This document shows, piece by piece, positions 44,679-53,227 of a stretch of DNA of 64,000 nucleotides. This DNA is from Gudongella sp046224405 (lineage in GTDB: Bacteria; Bacillota; Clostridia; Tissierellales; Tissierellaceae): NCBI RefSeq assembly GCF_046224405.1, contig NZ_JBJXRK010000001.1:186001-250000 (forward strand), given 5' to 3'. Below the pieces are notes generated by a model. The model was not told the origin of the DNA. It saw only the letters and a program-made list of their open reading frames with translations, and made no database searches. Position 1 is the stretch's first letter; each line of letters starts with the position of its first letter. The translations under genes and the position numbers were made by a program.

Positions 44679-45449
44679 TCAATCCTCCCAGATTATATTT
44701 ACAACCCTTGAAAAATCAACTTCAGCTTCAAGAGCCTTCTTCAGTCCCTTTTCAATATCTCCAACCCTTTCAGGCTCATGTGCATCACTGTCGATATACA
44801 TCTTGACTTCAGTGTCCTTGATAAGCCTCAGACTTTCCACGGACAGCTCGTCATGCTTTGAGCTTATTTCCAAAGCCGTATTCGTCTTTACTGCCCTTTC
44901 TGCCACCTCGCGGATATGGACCTTGGCCTTTGATCCTGGGTGAGTTATTATGTCTATGGGATACCTGTCCATTGCCTTGAGGTAGGCTTGGGTCATTATA
45001 TCCTTTGCATGGTCTTCCCTGCTACCAAGCAGCTTTCCTATCTGGGTTGTCCAGTAAAGCCCGACGGCATCGGTAAAGCCTACCGGTGTTGCTCCATAAT
45101 GGTAGCCCATCAACAGTATATCCAGCTGGTCTATGATTTTTTCATCCACGTCCAGCTCTCCATCCAGTCCAACTATATTTGATTCAAGGCCCAGAAGGAT
45201 CTTCAATCCCTTAGGCTCGTAAATTTCCCGAAGCCTCATAACCTCGTTCCTAATCTGTGGCAAATCCTCCACCCTCAGCCCATATAGATAGTGTCCCGGT
45301 CCGTGCTCGCTTAGGACTATGGTATCCAGCCCCAGCCTATAGGCTGCTTCCACATTCTCCTGAATGGTCCCCTTTGCGTGGGTACCCTTTTTCTTGTAGC
45401 CTCTGCTGTATATTGTGTGGGTGTGAAAATCTCCCGTTAGTCTATACAT
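44679..45449 (-). CDS. PHP domain metal-dependent phosphoesterase
   Basis: A 256-residue protein with the PHP metal ligands: FHTHTIYS at the N-terminus, LSEHGPGHY, LLGLESNIV, and the C-terminal IITHPGSK and DSDAHEPERVG. It is of the YcdX/histidinol-phosphatase-like type; the natural substrate is unknown. It overlaps the murB stop by one base and precedes rapZ, so it is well embedded in this operon. Confidence 0.88.
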   Translation of the reverse strand: MYRLTGDFHTHTIYSRGYKKKGTHAKGTIQENVEAAYRLGLDTIVLSEHGPGHYLYGLRVEDLPQIRNEVMRLREIYEPKGLKILLGLESNIVGLDGELDVDEKIIDQLDILLMGYHYGATPVGFTDAVGLYWTTQIGKLLGSREDHAKDIMTQAYLKAMDRYPIDIITHPGSKAKVHIREVAERAVKTNTALEISSKHDELSVESLRLIKDTEVKMYIDSDAHEPERVGDIEKGLKKALEAEVDFSRVVNIIWED

Positions 45450-46354
45450 CAGTCATCACCTACTCGTTTTATCTCCATTTCAAGCTCAACCCCGAATTTA
45501 TCCATTACGGTTTTCTGGATTACTCCCACCAGCTCCATTACTTCCTTGTAGGTGGTCTCCCCCCTGTTTACAACAAAGCCGCAATGCTTTTGGGACACCT
45601 GCGCATCCCCATGTCTAAGTCCCCTTAATCCAGCATCGTCAATCAGCTTGCCGGCAAAGTAGCCTTCAGGTCTTTTGAAGGTGCTGCCGCCGCTTGGAAG
45701 CTCCAGGGGCTGCTTTGAGGTTCTCTGGAATGTCAGCTCCTTTATTTTGTCATCGATCTTGTCAAAATCCCCAGCCTTAAGTTCAAATTCAACAGAAAGC
45801 ACAATCAGGTCATGCTCCTTTACCCTGCTGTTTCTGTACGCAAAATCCATTTCCCCATTGGAAAGCTGAAGAACCTTATTGTCACTGGTCAGAACCCTTA
45901 CACTGGAGACAATATCCTTCATTTCTCCACCGTAAGCTCCTGCGTTCATTGTAATCGCTCCCCCTATTGTCCCTGGAATTCCACTTGCAAACTCCATTCC
46001 TTCCAGGGAGCTTCGGAGTGCAACCTTGCTGACTGCAGTTAGCAGCGCTCCAGCCTGTGCCATAATTCTTGTTCCATCAACCTCTATATTGTCAAATCCT
46101 TCGTTTATTTTTATTACAACTCCTCGAATTCCAGTGTCCTTAACCAAGAGATTTGATCCATTTCCCATTACAAAATACTTGAGGTCATTTTCCCTGCATA
46201 TTTTTACAGCCTGAATCAACTCTTCCTCAGTGGAAGGGATAACCATAACATCAGCGGGACCTCCAATCTTAAATGATGTATGAAACTTCAAAGGCTCATC
46301 AAACCTTACATCCTTGAATTTCCCTCCGGAAAAATGTTCACTGTAGCTATTCAT
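45449..46354 (-). CDS. murB: UDP-N-acetylenolpyruvoylglucosamine reductase
   Basis: A 301-residue FAD enzyme making UDP-MurNAc for peptidoglycan. Motifs are FKIGGPADVMVIPST, the FAD-binding NGSNLLVKDTGIRG, GIPGTIGGAITMNAGAYGGE, YRNSRVKEHD, and the catalytic Ser region SGGSTFKRPEGYFAGKLID. I use the ATG at 46352-46354; the frame is open 19 codons upstream, but MNSYSEHF suits the family start and AGGGTGA precedes it. First gene of murB-PHP-rapZ-yvcK, with an extended -10 (TGTTATAAT) upstream. Confidence 0.95.
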   Translation of the reverse strand: MNSYSEHFSGGKFKDVRFDEPLKFHTSFKIGGPADVMVIPSTEEELIQAVKICRENDLKYFVMGNGSNLLVKDTGIRGVVIKINEGFDNIEVDGTRIMAQAGALLTAVSKVALRSSLEGMEFASGIPGTIGGAITMNAGAYGGEMKDIVSSVRVLTSDNKVLQLSNGEMDFAYRNSRVKEHDLIVLSVEFELKAGDFDKIDDKIKELTFQRTSKQPLELPSGGSTFKRPEGYFAGKLIDDAGLRGLRHGDAQVSQKHCGFVVNRGETTYKEVMELVGVIQKTVMDKFGVELEMEIKRVGDD

Positions 46355-46450
46355 CCTTAAATCACCCTGTTCCTTATATATTGTCCTTATATTATAACAT
46401 GATTTGCACATAGATTCCCCATATTGGTCAAAAAACCTGAAAGCCGAAAA

Positions 46451-46478
46451 AAGGCTACCATCTCGCGATGGTAGCCTT
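46451..46478 (-). terminator. PFOR gene terminator
   Basis: Perfect 12-bp stem AAGGCTACCATC/GATGGTAGCCTT with a TCGC loop and TTTTTTCGG on the minus strand, 11 bases after the stop codon. Confidence 0.92.
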
Positions 46479-46489
46479 GTATTTCTTGA

Positions 46490-49400
46490 CTAGTCTCTAG
46501 CCATTCTTACATATGATTCGTATCTTGCTCTTGCAGCAACCTCTGCTGCCTTGTACAGAATCTCCGCCTCTTCTGGGAAGGAAAGCTTAAGTGACGTGTA
46601 TCTGACCTCTGAGTCAAGGAACTCAGTAACTGGTCTTGTCGGCTCCTTTGAATCCAATGAGAATGGATTCTTGCCTTCATCAGTAAGTCTTGGGTCGAAT
46701 CTGTATAGGTGCCAGTATCCTGTCTCCACGGCAAGTTTTTCCTGAGCGATTGATTTGCCCATTCCAACTTTTATTCCGTGGTTGATACATGGAGCGTATG
46801 CGATAACCAATGATGGTCCATCATAGCTTTCAGCTTCCTTGATGGCCTTCAATGTGTGGTTCATGTTAGCACCCATTGAAACCTGGGCAACGTATACATA
46901 GCCGTAAGTTGCAGCGATCATACCAAGGTCTTTCTTTCTTATCTTCTTACCTGATGCAGCAAACTTTGCAACTGCAGCGGTTGGAGTTGACTTGGATGAC
47001 TGTCCACCAGTATTTGAGTAAACCTCTGTATCGAATACAAGTACGTTTACGTCCTCTCCTGAAGCAAGAACATGGTCAAGTCCGCCGAAGCCGATGTCAT
47101 AAGCCCATCCGTCTCCACCGAAGATCCATACTGACTTCTTGATCAGGTGATCCTTCAATTGTCCAATAAGCTTGAACAGCTCGTTGGCTCTCTCGTTGTC
47201 AAACTTGGTGTCCAGCTTTGGAAGAAGCTTGCCGGCAACCGACTTGGTCGCTCTTGCATCGTTCATTCCTTCAAGCCACTCTTTGAAGTACTCGTTGATT
47301 TCTGTATCCAATCCAAGAGTCAGGAATTCCTCCATAGCTAGCTGGATCTTCTCTCTGATCTTCTTGGTTGCAACTGCCATTCCGTATCCAAATTCTGCAT
47401 TGTCCTCAAACAGTGAGTTTGCCCAAGCAGGTCCTTTGCCTTCCTGGTTTGTGCAGTATGGCGTAGCCGGTGCACTTGCACCCCAGATTGATGAACAACC
47501 TGTTGCATTTGCTATTATCATTCTATCTCCGTAAAGCTGTGTTACCAGCTTTGCATATGGAGTTTCTCCACAACCTGCACAAGCTCCTGAGAACTGAAGC
47601 AATGGTTGCTGGAATTGTGTGTTCTTAAGTGTAGTAGGCTCGAACAAATGACCTTTATCCTTAACTGTCATTGCGAAATCCCAGTTTGTCTCCTGAACCT
47701 CAAACTCCTCTTCAAATGGAGTCATAACAAGCGCCTTCTCCTTGGCAGGACATACGTCTGCACAGTTTCCACAGCCTGTACAATCAAGTGTTGATACCTG
47801 GATTCTGTACTCAAGTCCGTCAAAGCCTTTACCGATTGGCTTGATTGTTTCGAATGTATCTGGTGCTTTTGCCTTTTCTTCCTCGTCAACAAGGATAGGT
47901 CTTATTACAGCATGTGGACATACATATGAACACTGGTTACATTGGATACAGTTTTCCTTGATCCAATGTGGTACGTCAACAGCAATTGCTCTCTTCTCAT
48001 ATTCTGAAGTTCCCATTGGGAATGTTCCGTCTTCTCTTCCTACGAATGTGCTTACAGGAAGGTCATCTCCCTCTTGTCTGTTCATAGGCTCAACAACATT
48101 CCTGATGAAGTCAGGAGCATCCTTGGAGATGGACTTCTCCTCTGTTGCATCCTTCCATGAAGCAGGAACCTCAACCATGTGAAGGGCGTTTATTCCCTTG
48201 TCTACAGCTTCGTAGTTCATGTTGACGATCTTCTCGCCTTTTTTACCATAGTCCTTGACTATAGATTTCTTAAGGTGATCAACCGCTTCCTCTATTGGAA
48301 GAACCTCTGACAGCTTGAAGAAGGCTGACTGCATTATCATGTTTATTCTACCGCCAAGTCCGATGTCTACGGCGATCTTTGTTGCATTTATGGTGTAGAA
48401 TTTAATATCGTTCTCTGCAATGTACTTCTTCATTGATGCAGGAAGGTTTGCATCAAGCTCCTTGTCATCCCACAGGCAGTTAAGCAGGAATGTTCCGCCC
48501 TTCTTAAGTCCTCTAAGCAGATCATAGCTGTGTACGTATGATTGCTTTGAGCATGAGATGAAGTCTGCATCTGAAATGAGATATGTTGATTTTATTGGAG
48601 ATTTTCCAAATCTAAGGTGTGATATTGTTACTCCACCTGATTTCTTGGAGTCATATGCAAAGTAGCCCTGTGCATACATGTCAGTGTCATCACCTATGAT
48701 CTTGATAGCTGATTTGTTAGCTCCAACAGTTCCGTCTGATCCAAAGCCCCAGAATTTACACTGGATTGTTCCTTCAGGCTCAGTTTGGATTGCTTCTTCA
48801 ACTGGAAGTGAAAGATTTGTTACATCGTCAACTATTCCAATTGTGAATCCATCCTTAGGCTGGTCTGCCTTTAGGTTGTTGAATACTGCCAGAATCTGTG
48901 ATGGTGTTGTATCCTTTGATCCAAGACCATATCTTCCTCCAACAATAACAGGAGCGTTGTCCTTCTTGTAGAACAGGCTCTTTACATCAAGGTAAAGTGG
49001 CTCTCCAAGAGCTCCCTTTTCCTTTGTTCTGTCAAGTACTGCAATTTTCTTAACGGTTGATGGAAGTATGTCAAAGAAGTATTTAGCTGAGAAAGGTCTG
49101 TACAGGTGAACCTTTACAAGTCCTACCTTTTCACCTTTTTCCATTAGATAGTCAACTGTCTCTTCAGCAGTCTCTGTAACCGATCCCATTGCTATAAGAA
49201 TGTTCTCAGCCTCAGGATCTCCATAGTAGTTGAAAGGCTTGTAGTCTCTGCCTGTTATTTTGTTGATCTCTTTCATGTAGTCATTTACCATGTCTGGAAC
49301 AGCCAGGTAGTATGGGTTTGCCGCCTCTGCCGCCTGGAAGTAGATATCAGGATTCTGGGCAGTTCCTCTTGTTACTGGATGCTCTGGATTAAGTCCCCTG

Positions 49401-50014
49401 TTTCTGAACTCGTTTAAAGCATCGTAATCAAGAAGCTTTTCAAGGTCCTCATATTCCATAACTTCAATTTTTTGAACTTCGTGGCTTGTTCTGAATCCAT
49501 CAAAGAAATGAAGGAAAGGAACTCTTCCCTTTATTGCTGCAAGGTGAGCAATTCCACCAAGGTCCATGACCTCCTGAACTGATCCTGATGCAAGTAGCGC
49601 AAAACCAGTCTGTCTTGCTGCCATTACGTCCTGATGATCTCCAAAGATGCTCAGTGCATGTGATGCAAGAGCTCTAGCTGATACGTGGAATACTGCAGGA
49701 AGAAGCTCTCCTGCCATTTTGTACATGTTTGGAACCATCAGTAGAAGTCCCTGAGAAGCTGTGTATGTAGTGGTTAGTGCTCCAGCCTGCAGTGAGCCGT
49801 GAACAGCTCCTGCCGCTCCTGCCTCTGATTGCATCTCAGTAACAAGTACCTCTTGTCCAAATACGTTTTTCTTACCGTTTGCTGACCATTCGTCAACTGA
49901 CTCCGCCATGTTTGATGATGGTGTGATTGGATATATCGCAGCTACATCTGTAAACGCATATGATACATATGCTGCAGCGGTATTACCATCCATGGTCTTC
50001 ATAGTTTTACCCAT
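46490..50014 (-). CDS. nifJ: Pyruvate:ferredoxin (flavodoxin) oxidoreductase
   Basis: An 1174-residue single-chain PFOR that oxidises pyruvate to acetyl-CoA and CO2, reducing ferredoxin. Domain order is as expected: N-terminal TPP-linked part (YPITPSSNMAE), gamma domain, two 4Fe-4S motifs (CIQCNQCSYVCP and CTGCGNCADVCP, about residues 690-760), then the third cluster ligands (CAGCGETPYAKL, TGCSSIWG) and the TPP site with FGGDGWAYDIGFGG. It is full length. A strong promoter and terminator make it a single-gene unit, and in this organism it is probably highly expressed. Confidence 0.96.
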   Translation of the reverse strand: MGKTMKTMDGNTAAAYVSYAFTDVAAIYPITPSSNMAESVDEWSANGKKNVFGQEVLVTEMQSEAGAAGAVHGSLQAGALTTTYTASQGLLLMVPNMYKMAGELLPAVFHVSARALASHALSIFGDHQDVMAARQTGFALLASGSVQEVMDLGGIAHLAAIKGRVPFLHFFDGFRTSHEVQKIEVMEYEDLEKLLDYDALNEFRNRGLNPEHPVTRGTAQNPDIYFQAAEAANPYYLAVPDMVNDYMKEINKITGRDYKPFNYYGDPEAENILIAMGSVTETAEETVDYLMEKGEKVGLVKVHLYRPFSAKYFFDILPSTVKKIAVLDRTKEKGALGEPLYLDVKSLFYKKDNAPVIVGGRYGLGSKDTTPSQILAVFNNLKADQPKDGFTIGIVDDVTNLSLPVEEAIQTEPEGTIQCKFWGFGSDGTVGANKSAIKIIGDDTDMYAQGYFAYDSKKSGGVTISHLRFGKSPIKSTYLISDADFISCSKQSYVHSYDLLRGLKKGGTFLLNCLWDDKELDANLPASMKKYIAENDIKFYTINATKIAVDIGLGGRINMIMQSAFFKLSEVLPIEEAVDHLKKSIVKDYGKKGEKIVNMNYEAVDKGINALHMVEVPASWKDATEEKSISKDAPDFIRNVVEPMNRQEGDDLPVSTFVGREDGTFPMGTSEYEKRAIAVDVPHWIKENCIQCNQCSYVCPHAVIRPILVDEEEKAKAPDTFETIKPIGKGFDGLEYRIQVSTLDCTGCGNCADVCPAKEKALVMTPFEEEFEVQETNWDFAMTVKDKGHLFEPTTLKNTQFQQPLLQFSGACAGCGETPYAKLVTQLYGDRMIIANATGCSSIWGASAPATPYCTNQEGKGPAWANSLFEDNAEFGYGMAVATKKIREKIQLAMEEFLTLGLDTEINEYFKEWLEGMNDARATKSVAGKLLPKLDTKFDNERANELFKLIGQLKDHLIKKSVWIFGGDGWAYDIGFGGLDHVLASGEDVNVLVFDTEVYSNTGGQSSKSTPTAAVAKFAASGKKIRKKDLGMIAATYGYVYVAQVSMGANMNHTLKAIKEAESYDGPSLVIAYAPCINHGIKVGMGKSIAQEKLAVETGYWHLYRFDPRLTDEGKNPFSLDSKEPTRPVTEFLDSEVRYTSLKLSFPEEAEILYKAAEVAARARYESYVRMARD

Positions 50015-50107
50015 GTAATAGTACCTCCTTGGTTAGTTTAGTGTAATAAAACGAAAAAGGGCTTATGCCCAATATATGAAATTGTTAAAAAATTAGTTAC
50101 CATAATT

Positions 50108-50136
50108 AGTATATTAAATACACTGCTTAAAGTCAA
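50108..50136 (-). promoter_or_regulatory. Strong sigma-A promoter of the PFOR gene
   Basis: TTGACT (50131-50136), 17 bases, TATACT (50108-50113) on the minus strand. The leader of roughly 85 bases includes a small GGGC-ATAA-GCCC hairpin with TTTTT after it (50057-50073), which might attenuate transcription. Confidence 0.72.
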
Positions 50137-50165
50137 CTCAATATTACTTCATAATTTTTGAATCG

Positions 50166-51116
50166 TTACAGTTCTGACCTGTTGTCAAATGCTTTTCTGC
50201 GTTCCTCTATTGAATGTCTAACCCTTTTGTCAAGCTCTTCAGCAGCATTGTATCCAAGCCGTTTCTGCCTGTTGTTCTTCGCTGCCACCTCTACGATCAT
50301 GGCAATGTTTCGACCGGGCTTGACCGGTATTGTAACCTTGGGCAGACTAATCCCAAGAATTTCTACGCTTTCCTCCTCAAGGCCCATCCTGTCATATTCC
50401 TTTCCTTTTTCCCAGGCCTCCAGCTCAACAACCATGTCAATATAGTCAAACTGCTTTACAGCTCCCACCCCGTACAATCTCTCTATGTCCAGAATCCCAA
50501 CCCCTCTTATTTCCAGGAAATATCTGATCAGCTCAGGACATGTGCCCCTTAGGGTATCCTCCACACGCTTTATTTCAACCATGTCATCCGCAACCAGCCT
50601 GCAGCCTCTGGTTATAAGGTCAAGGGCTGTCTCTGATTTTCCTACTCCTGACTTGCCTGTAATAAGGACCCCTATTCCAAACACATCCATCATTACACCA
50701 TGAACCGTCTCAGTGGGTGCCAGGGAAAGTCCCAGGTTTATGACAAGATCGTTGATAAGCTTTGAAGTGGATTTGTTTCCTCTTAGTATTGTCTTCCCAT
50801 GCTTTCTTGCAAGCTCCAGAAGCTCAGGAAACACCTGGTGGTTTCTGGCCACAACTATTACTGGGACTGGATAGCTTAGAAACTTGTCAAGGGTGGCGTA
50901 CCTTTTTTCAGCCTCCATGTCCCTGAGGAAATGCCACTCTGCACTTCCAAGGATCTGAACCCTGTCCGGTACGAACTTTTCGTAGTATCCTGCCATCTGC
51001 AGTCCAGGTCTGCTGATTTCGGTTGTAAAAATCTTTACCTTATTAACATCATCTGAAAGGTATACCACCTCCAGGTTCATTTCCCCAATCAAGTCCTTCA
51101 GTAAAACATAATCCAT
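50166..51116 (-). CDS. hprK: HPr kinase/phosphorylase
   Basis: A 316-residue bifunctional enzyme that phosphorylates or dephosphorylates HPr on its regulatory Ser. The P-loop GVLITGKSGVGKSETALDLI and the HprK signature EIRGVGILDIERLYGVGAVK are intact, and the C-terminal helix ends normally. Its target HPr is encoded at 39787-40047. With HPr it would link energy state to catabolite control. It lies 12 bases after the PspC gene in a uvrC-PspC-hprK unit. Confidence 0.95.
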   Translation of the reverse strand: MDYVLLKDLIGEMNLEVVYLSDDVNKVKIFTTEISRPGLQMAGYYEKFVPDRVQILGSAEWHFLRDMEAEKRYATLDKFLSYPVPVIVVARNHQVFPELLELARKHGKTILRGNKSTSKLINDLVINLGLSLAPTETVHGVMMDVFGIGVLITGKSGVGKSETALDLITRGCRLVADDMVEIKRVEDTLRGTCPELIRYFLEIRGVGILDIERLYGVGAVKQFDYIDMVVELEAWEKGKEYDRMGLEEESVEILGISLPKVTIPVKPGRNIAMIVEVAAKNNRQKRLGYNAAEELDKRVRHSIEERRKAFDNRSEL

Positions 51117-51128
51117 TCTTACACCCCT

Positions 51129-51332
51129 CTACTCAGCATCATATGGTCTTCTTGGAATTATGGCAGCTGCAAGGAAATAGGCCACAATCCCACCGACAAA
51201 GGCTGTTGGCAGCAATAAAAATATCCATGCCAGCCTTATCAATGTTGAATCAACATCGAAGTACTCTGCAATTCCACCACAGACCCCTGCAATCTTCTTG
51301 TCCGTTTCTGACAAATAAAGCTTCTTTTGCAT
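51129..51332 (-). CDS. PspC domain membrane protein
   Basis: A 67-residue protein with the PspC signature KKIAGVCGGIAEYFDVDSTLIRLAWI followed by one long membrane segment (LLLPTAFVGGIVAYFLAAAII). Small PspC proteins are membrane sensors or stress factors; the role here is unknown. It overlaps the stop of uvrC and precedes hprK. Confidence 0.88.
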   Translation of the reverse strand: MQKKLYLSETDKKIAGVCGGIAEYFDVDSTLIRLAWIFLLLPTAFVGGIVAYFLAAAIIPRRPYDAE

Positions 51333-53200
51333 TATTTCTCCTCCTTTTTCCGGAAATGCTCATATACATTTTGGGCTGCCTTTCTGTTCATGCCATCCAC
51401 CTCCACGAGCTCCTGGATACCAGCCTTCTTGATTTCACTGATGCTTCCAAAGTGCTTTAGGAGGGCAACCCTTCTCTTTTCACCCACAAGTGGTATCCCA
51501 TCCAGCTCAGAGTGGAAAAGATCCTTGCTCCTCAGGCTTCTATGGTAGCTTATTGCAAACCTGTGAGCCTCCTCCTGTATTCCATAGATCAGCTTGAATG
51601 CAAGACTGTCCTTATCAGGGATGATTTCCCTGTTATCATATATTATCCCACGGGTTTTGTGAAATCTGTCCTTTACCAGACCACAAACCGGAATATCCAC
51701 ACCCAGGTCTTTCAGAACTGAGCTGGCCTTGTTCACATGGCCCTTTCCACCATCCACCATTATAATATCCGGAAAAAGAGAGAACCCAACCGGTGCTCCG
51801 CCCTTTCTTTCCACATTCTCGTTTTCCTTGAGTCCTCTGGTAAACCTTCGCTTGAGTATCTCCTCCATGCTTCCGTAATCATCCGGTGTGTTCCTTGTCC
51901 TGATTCTGAACCTTCTGTAATCTGATTTTTTTCTTTCGCCTTTTTCATAGACAATCATTGAACCAACTGAGCCAACACCGCTTATGTTGGAGATGTCATA
52001 GGCCTCAATCCTATCAGGTCTTTCCTCCAGGTCCAGTATGTGCTGAAGCTGCTCCAGGGCCTTAAGGTTTTCCCTGTGTTTTCTAAGAAATTTGTCGCCG
52101 TACTTGTCCAGCATCTCCAGGGCATTTTTTTTGACCATTCTCACCAGCTGCAGCTTGTCTCCCCTTTTGGGCGTCTGGAGACTTACACCTTTTCCCTTTA
52201 TCTCACCCAGCCACTGCTGAATCGCTTCCATGTCAGGTATTTCTTCCTCAACAAGTATCTCCCTTGGTATAAAGGATGATCCAGGGTAAAATTGCTTTAT
52301 GAAGGAGCTAAGGATCTCTCCCCTTTCCTCCACATAGGAATCCTCCATTATATAGTGCTCCCTTCCAACAATCTTACCTTCACGGATAAAGAACACCTGG
52401 ACGACAACCTCTTCCACACCTCTTGCCATGGCTATTACATCCTGTTCCACATTGGATGCGGAATCCATCATCTGTTTTTCATGAAGGGTCTGAAGTGCTT
52501 GGAGCTGGTCCCTTAGGGTTGCCGCCTTCTCATAGTCCATGTTTTCGGCAGCCTCCATCATATCCCTTTCCATGTTCCTGATTATGCTTTCGTCCTTTCT
52601 GGATAGAAAGTCAATTATTTCCTGAATCATGCCCCTGTATAGATCTTCATCCACATTTCCCAGGCACGGACCGAGGCATCTTCCAATATAGTAATTGAGA
52701 CAGGGCCTGAATCTAGCATCCTTTTTGTCCAGGTCAAGCCTGCAGTTCCTGATTTGAAAAATCCTGTGGAAAACCTCAATTGCCTCATTTACAGCTGAAG
52801 CACTTGGATAGGGTCCGAAATACCTTGAGCCATCCTTCTCAACCTGCCTTGTTTTGAGCACCCTTGGGTATCTTTCACCTACGGTAACCTTTATATATGG
52901 ATACTGCTTGTCATCCCGCAAAAGTATGTTGTATTTGGGTCTGTTTTTCTTTATGAGGTTTGACTCCAATACAAGAGCCTCCACCTCATTTTCCACCATG
53001 ATATACTCAAAGTCACTGATCTGCCTGACCATTGAGGATACCTTGAGAGAGTGGTTTGAGGAGGACTGAAAGTACTGTCTGACCCTTTTCTTGAGGGAAA
53101 TTGCCTTTCCGACATATATTATCTCTCCGGCCTTGTCCTTCATAAGATATACTCCCGGGGAGTCCGGAAGATTTTTCAGCTGTTCATCAAAGTTTGTCAC
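51332..53200 (-). CDS. uvrC: Excinuclease ABC subunit C
   Basis: A 622-residue UvrC that makes both incisions in nucleotide excision repair. It has the GIY-YIG nuclease domain (PDSPGVYLMKDKAGEIIYVGKA at the N-terminus), a Cys cluster (CRLD...CLNYYIGRCLGPC), the UVR motif for UvrB contact (ENMDYEKAATLRDQL), the RNase-H-like second nuclease (YDISNISG, MVDGGKGH) and C-terminal helix-hairpin-helix motifs. It begins with GTG after AGGGTGATTAT. The partners uvrA and uvrB are at the right end of the window. Confidence 0.95.
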   Translation of the reverse strand: MTNFDEQLKNLPDSPGVYLMKDKAGEIIYVGKAISLKKRVRQYFQSSSNHSLKVSSMVRQISDFEYIMVENEVEALVLESNLIKKNRPKYNILLRDDKQYPYIKVTVGERYPRVLKTRQVEKDGSRYFGPYPSASAVNEAIEVFHRIFQIRNCRLDLDKKDARFRPCLNYYIGRCLGPCLGNVDEDLYRGMIQEIIDFLSRKDESIIRNMERDMMEAAENMDYEKAATLRDQLQALQTLHEKQMMDSASNVEQDVIAMARGVEEVVVQVFFIREGKIVGREHYIMEDSYVEERGEILSSFIKQFYPGSSFIPREILVEEEIPDMEAIQQWLGEIKGKGVSLQTPKRGDKLQLVRMVKKNALEMLDKYGDKFLRKHRENLKALEQLQHILDLEERPDRIEAYDISNISGVGSVGSMIVYEKGERKKSDYRRFRIRTRNTPDDYGSMEEILKRRFTRGLKENENVERKGGAPVGFSLFPDIIMVDGGKGHVNKASSVLKDLGVDIPVCGLVKDRFHKTRGIIYDNREIIPDKDSLAFKLIYGIQEEAHRFAISYHRSLRSKDLFHSELDGIPLVGEKRRVALLKHFGSISEIKKAGIQELVEVDGMNRKAAQNVYEHFRKKEEK

Positions 53201-53227
53201 ATAATCACCCTGTCTTCATCTAGCCTG

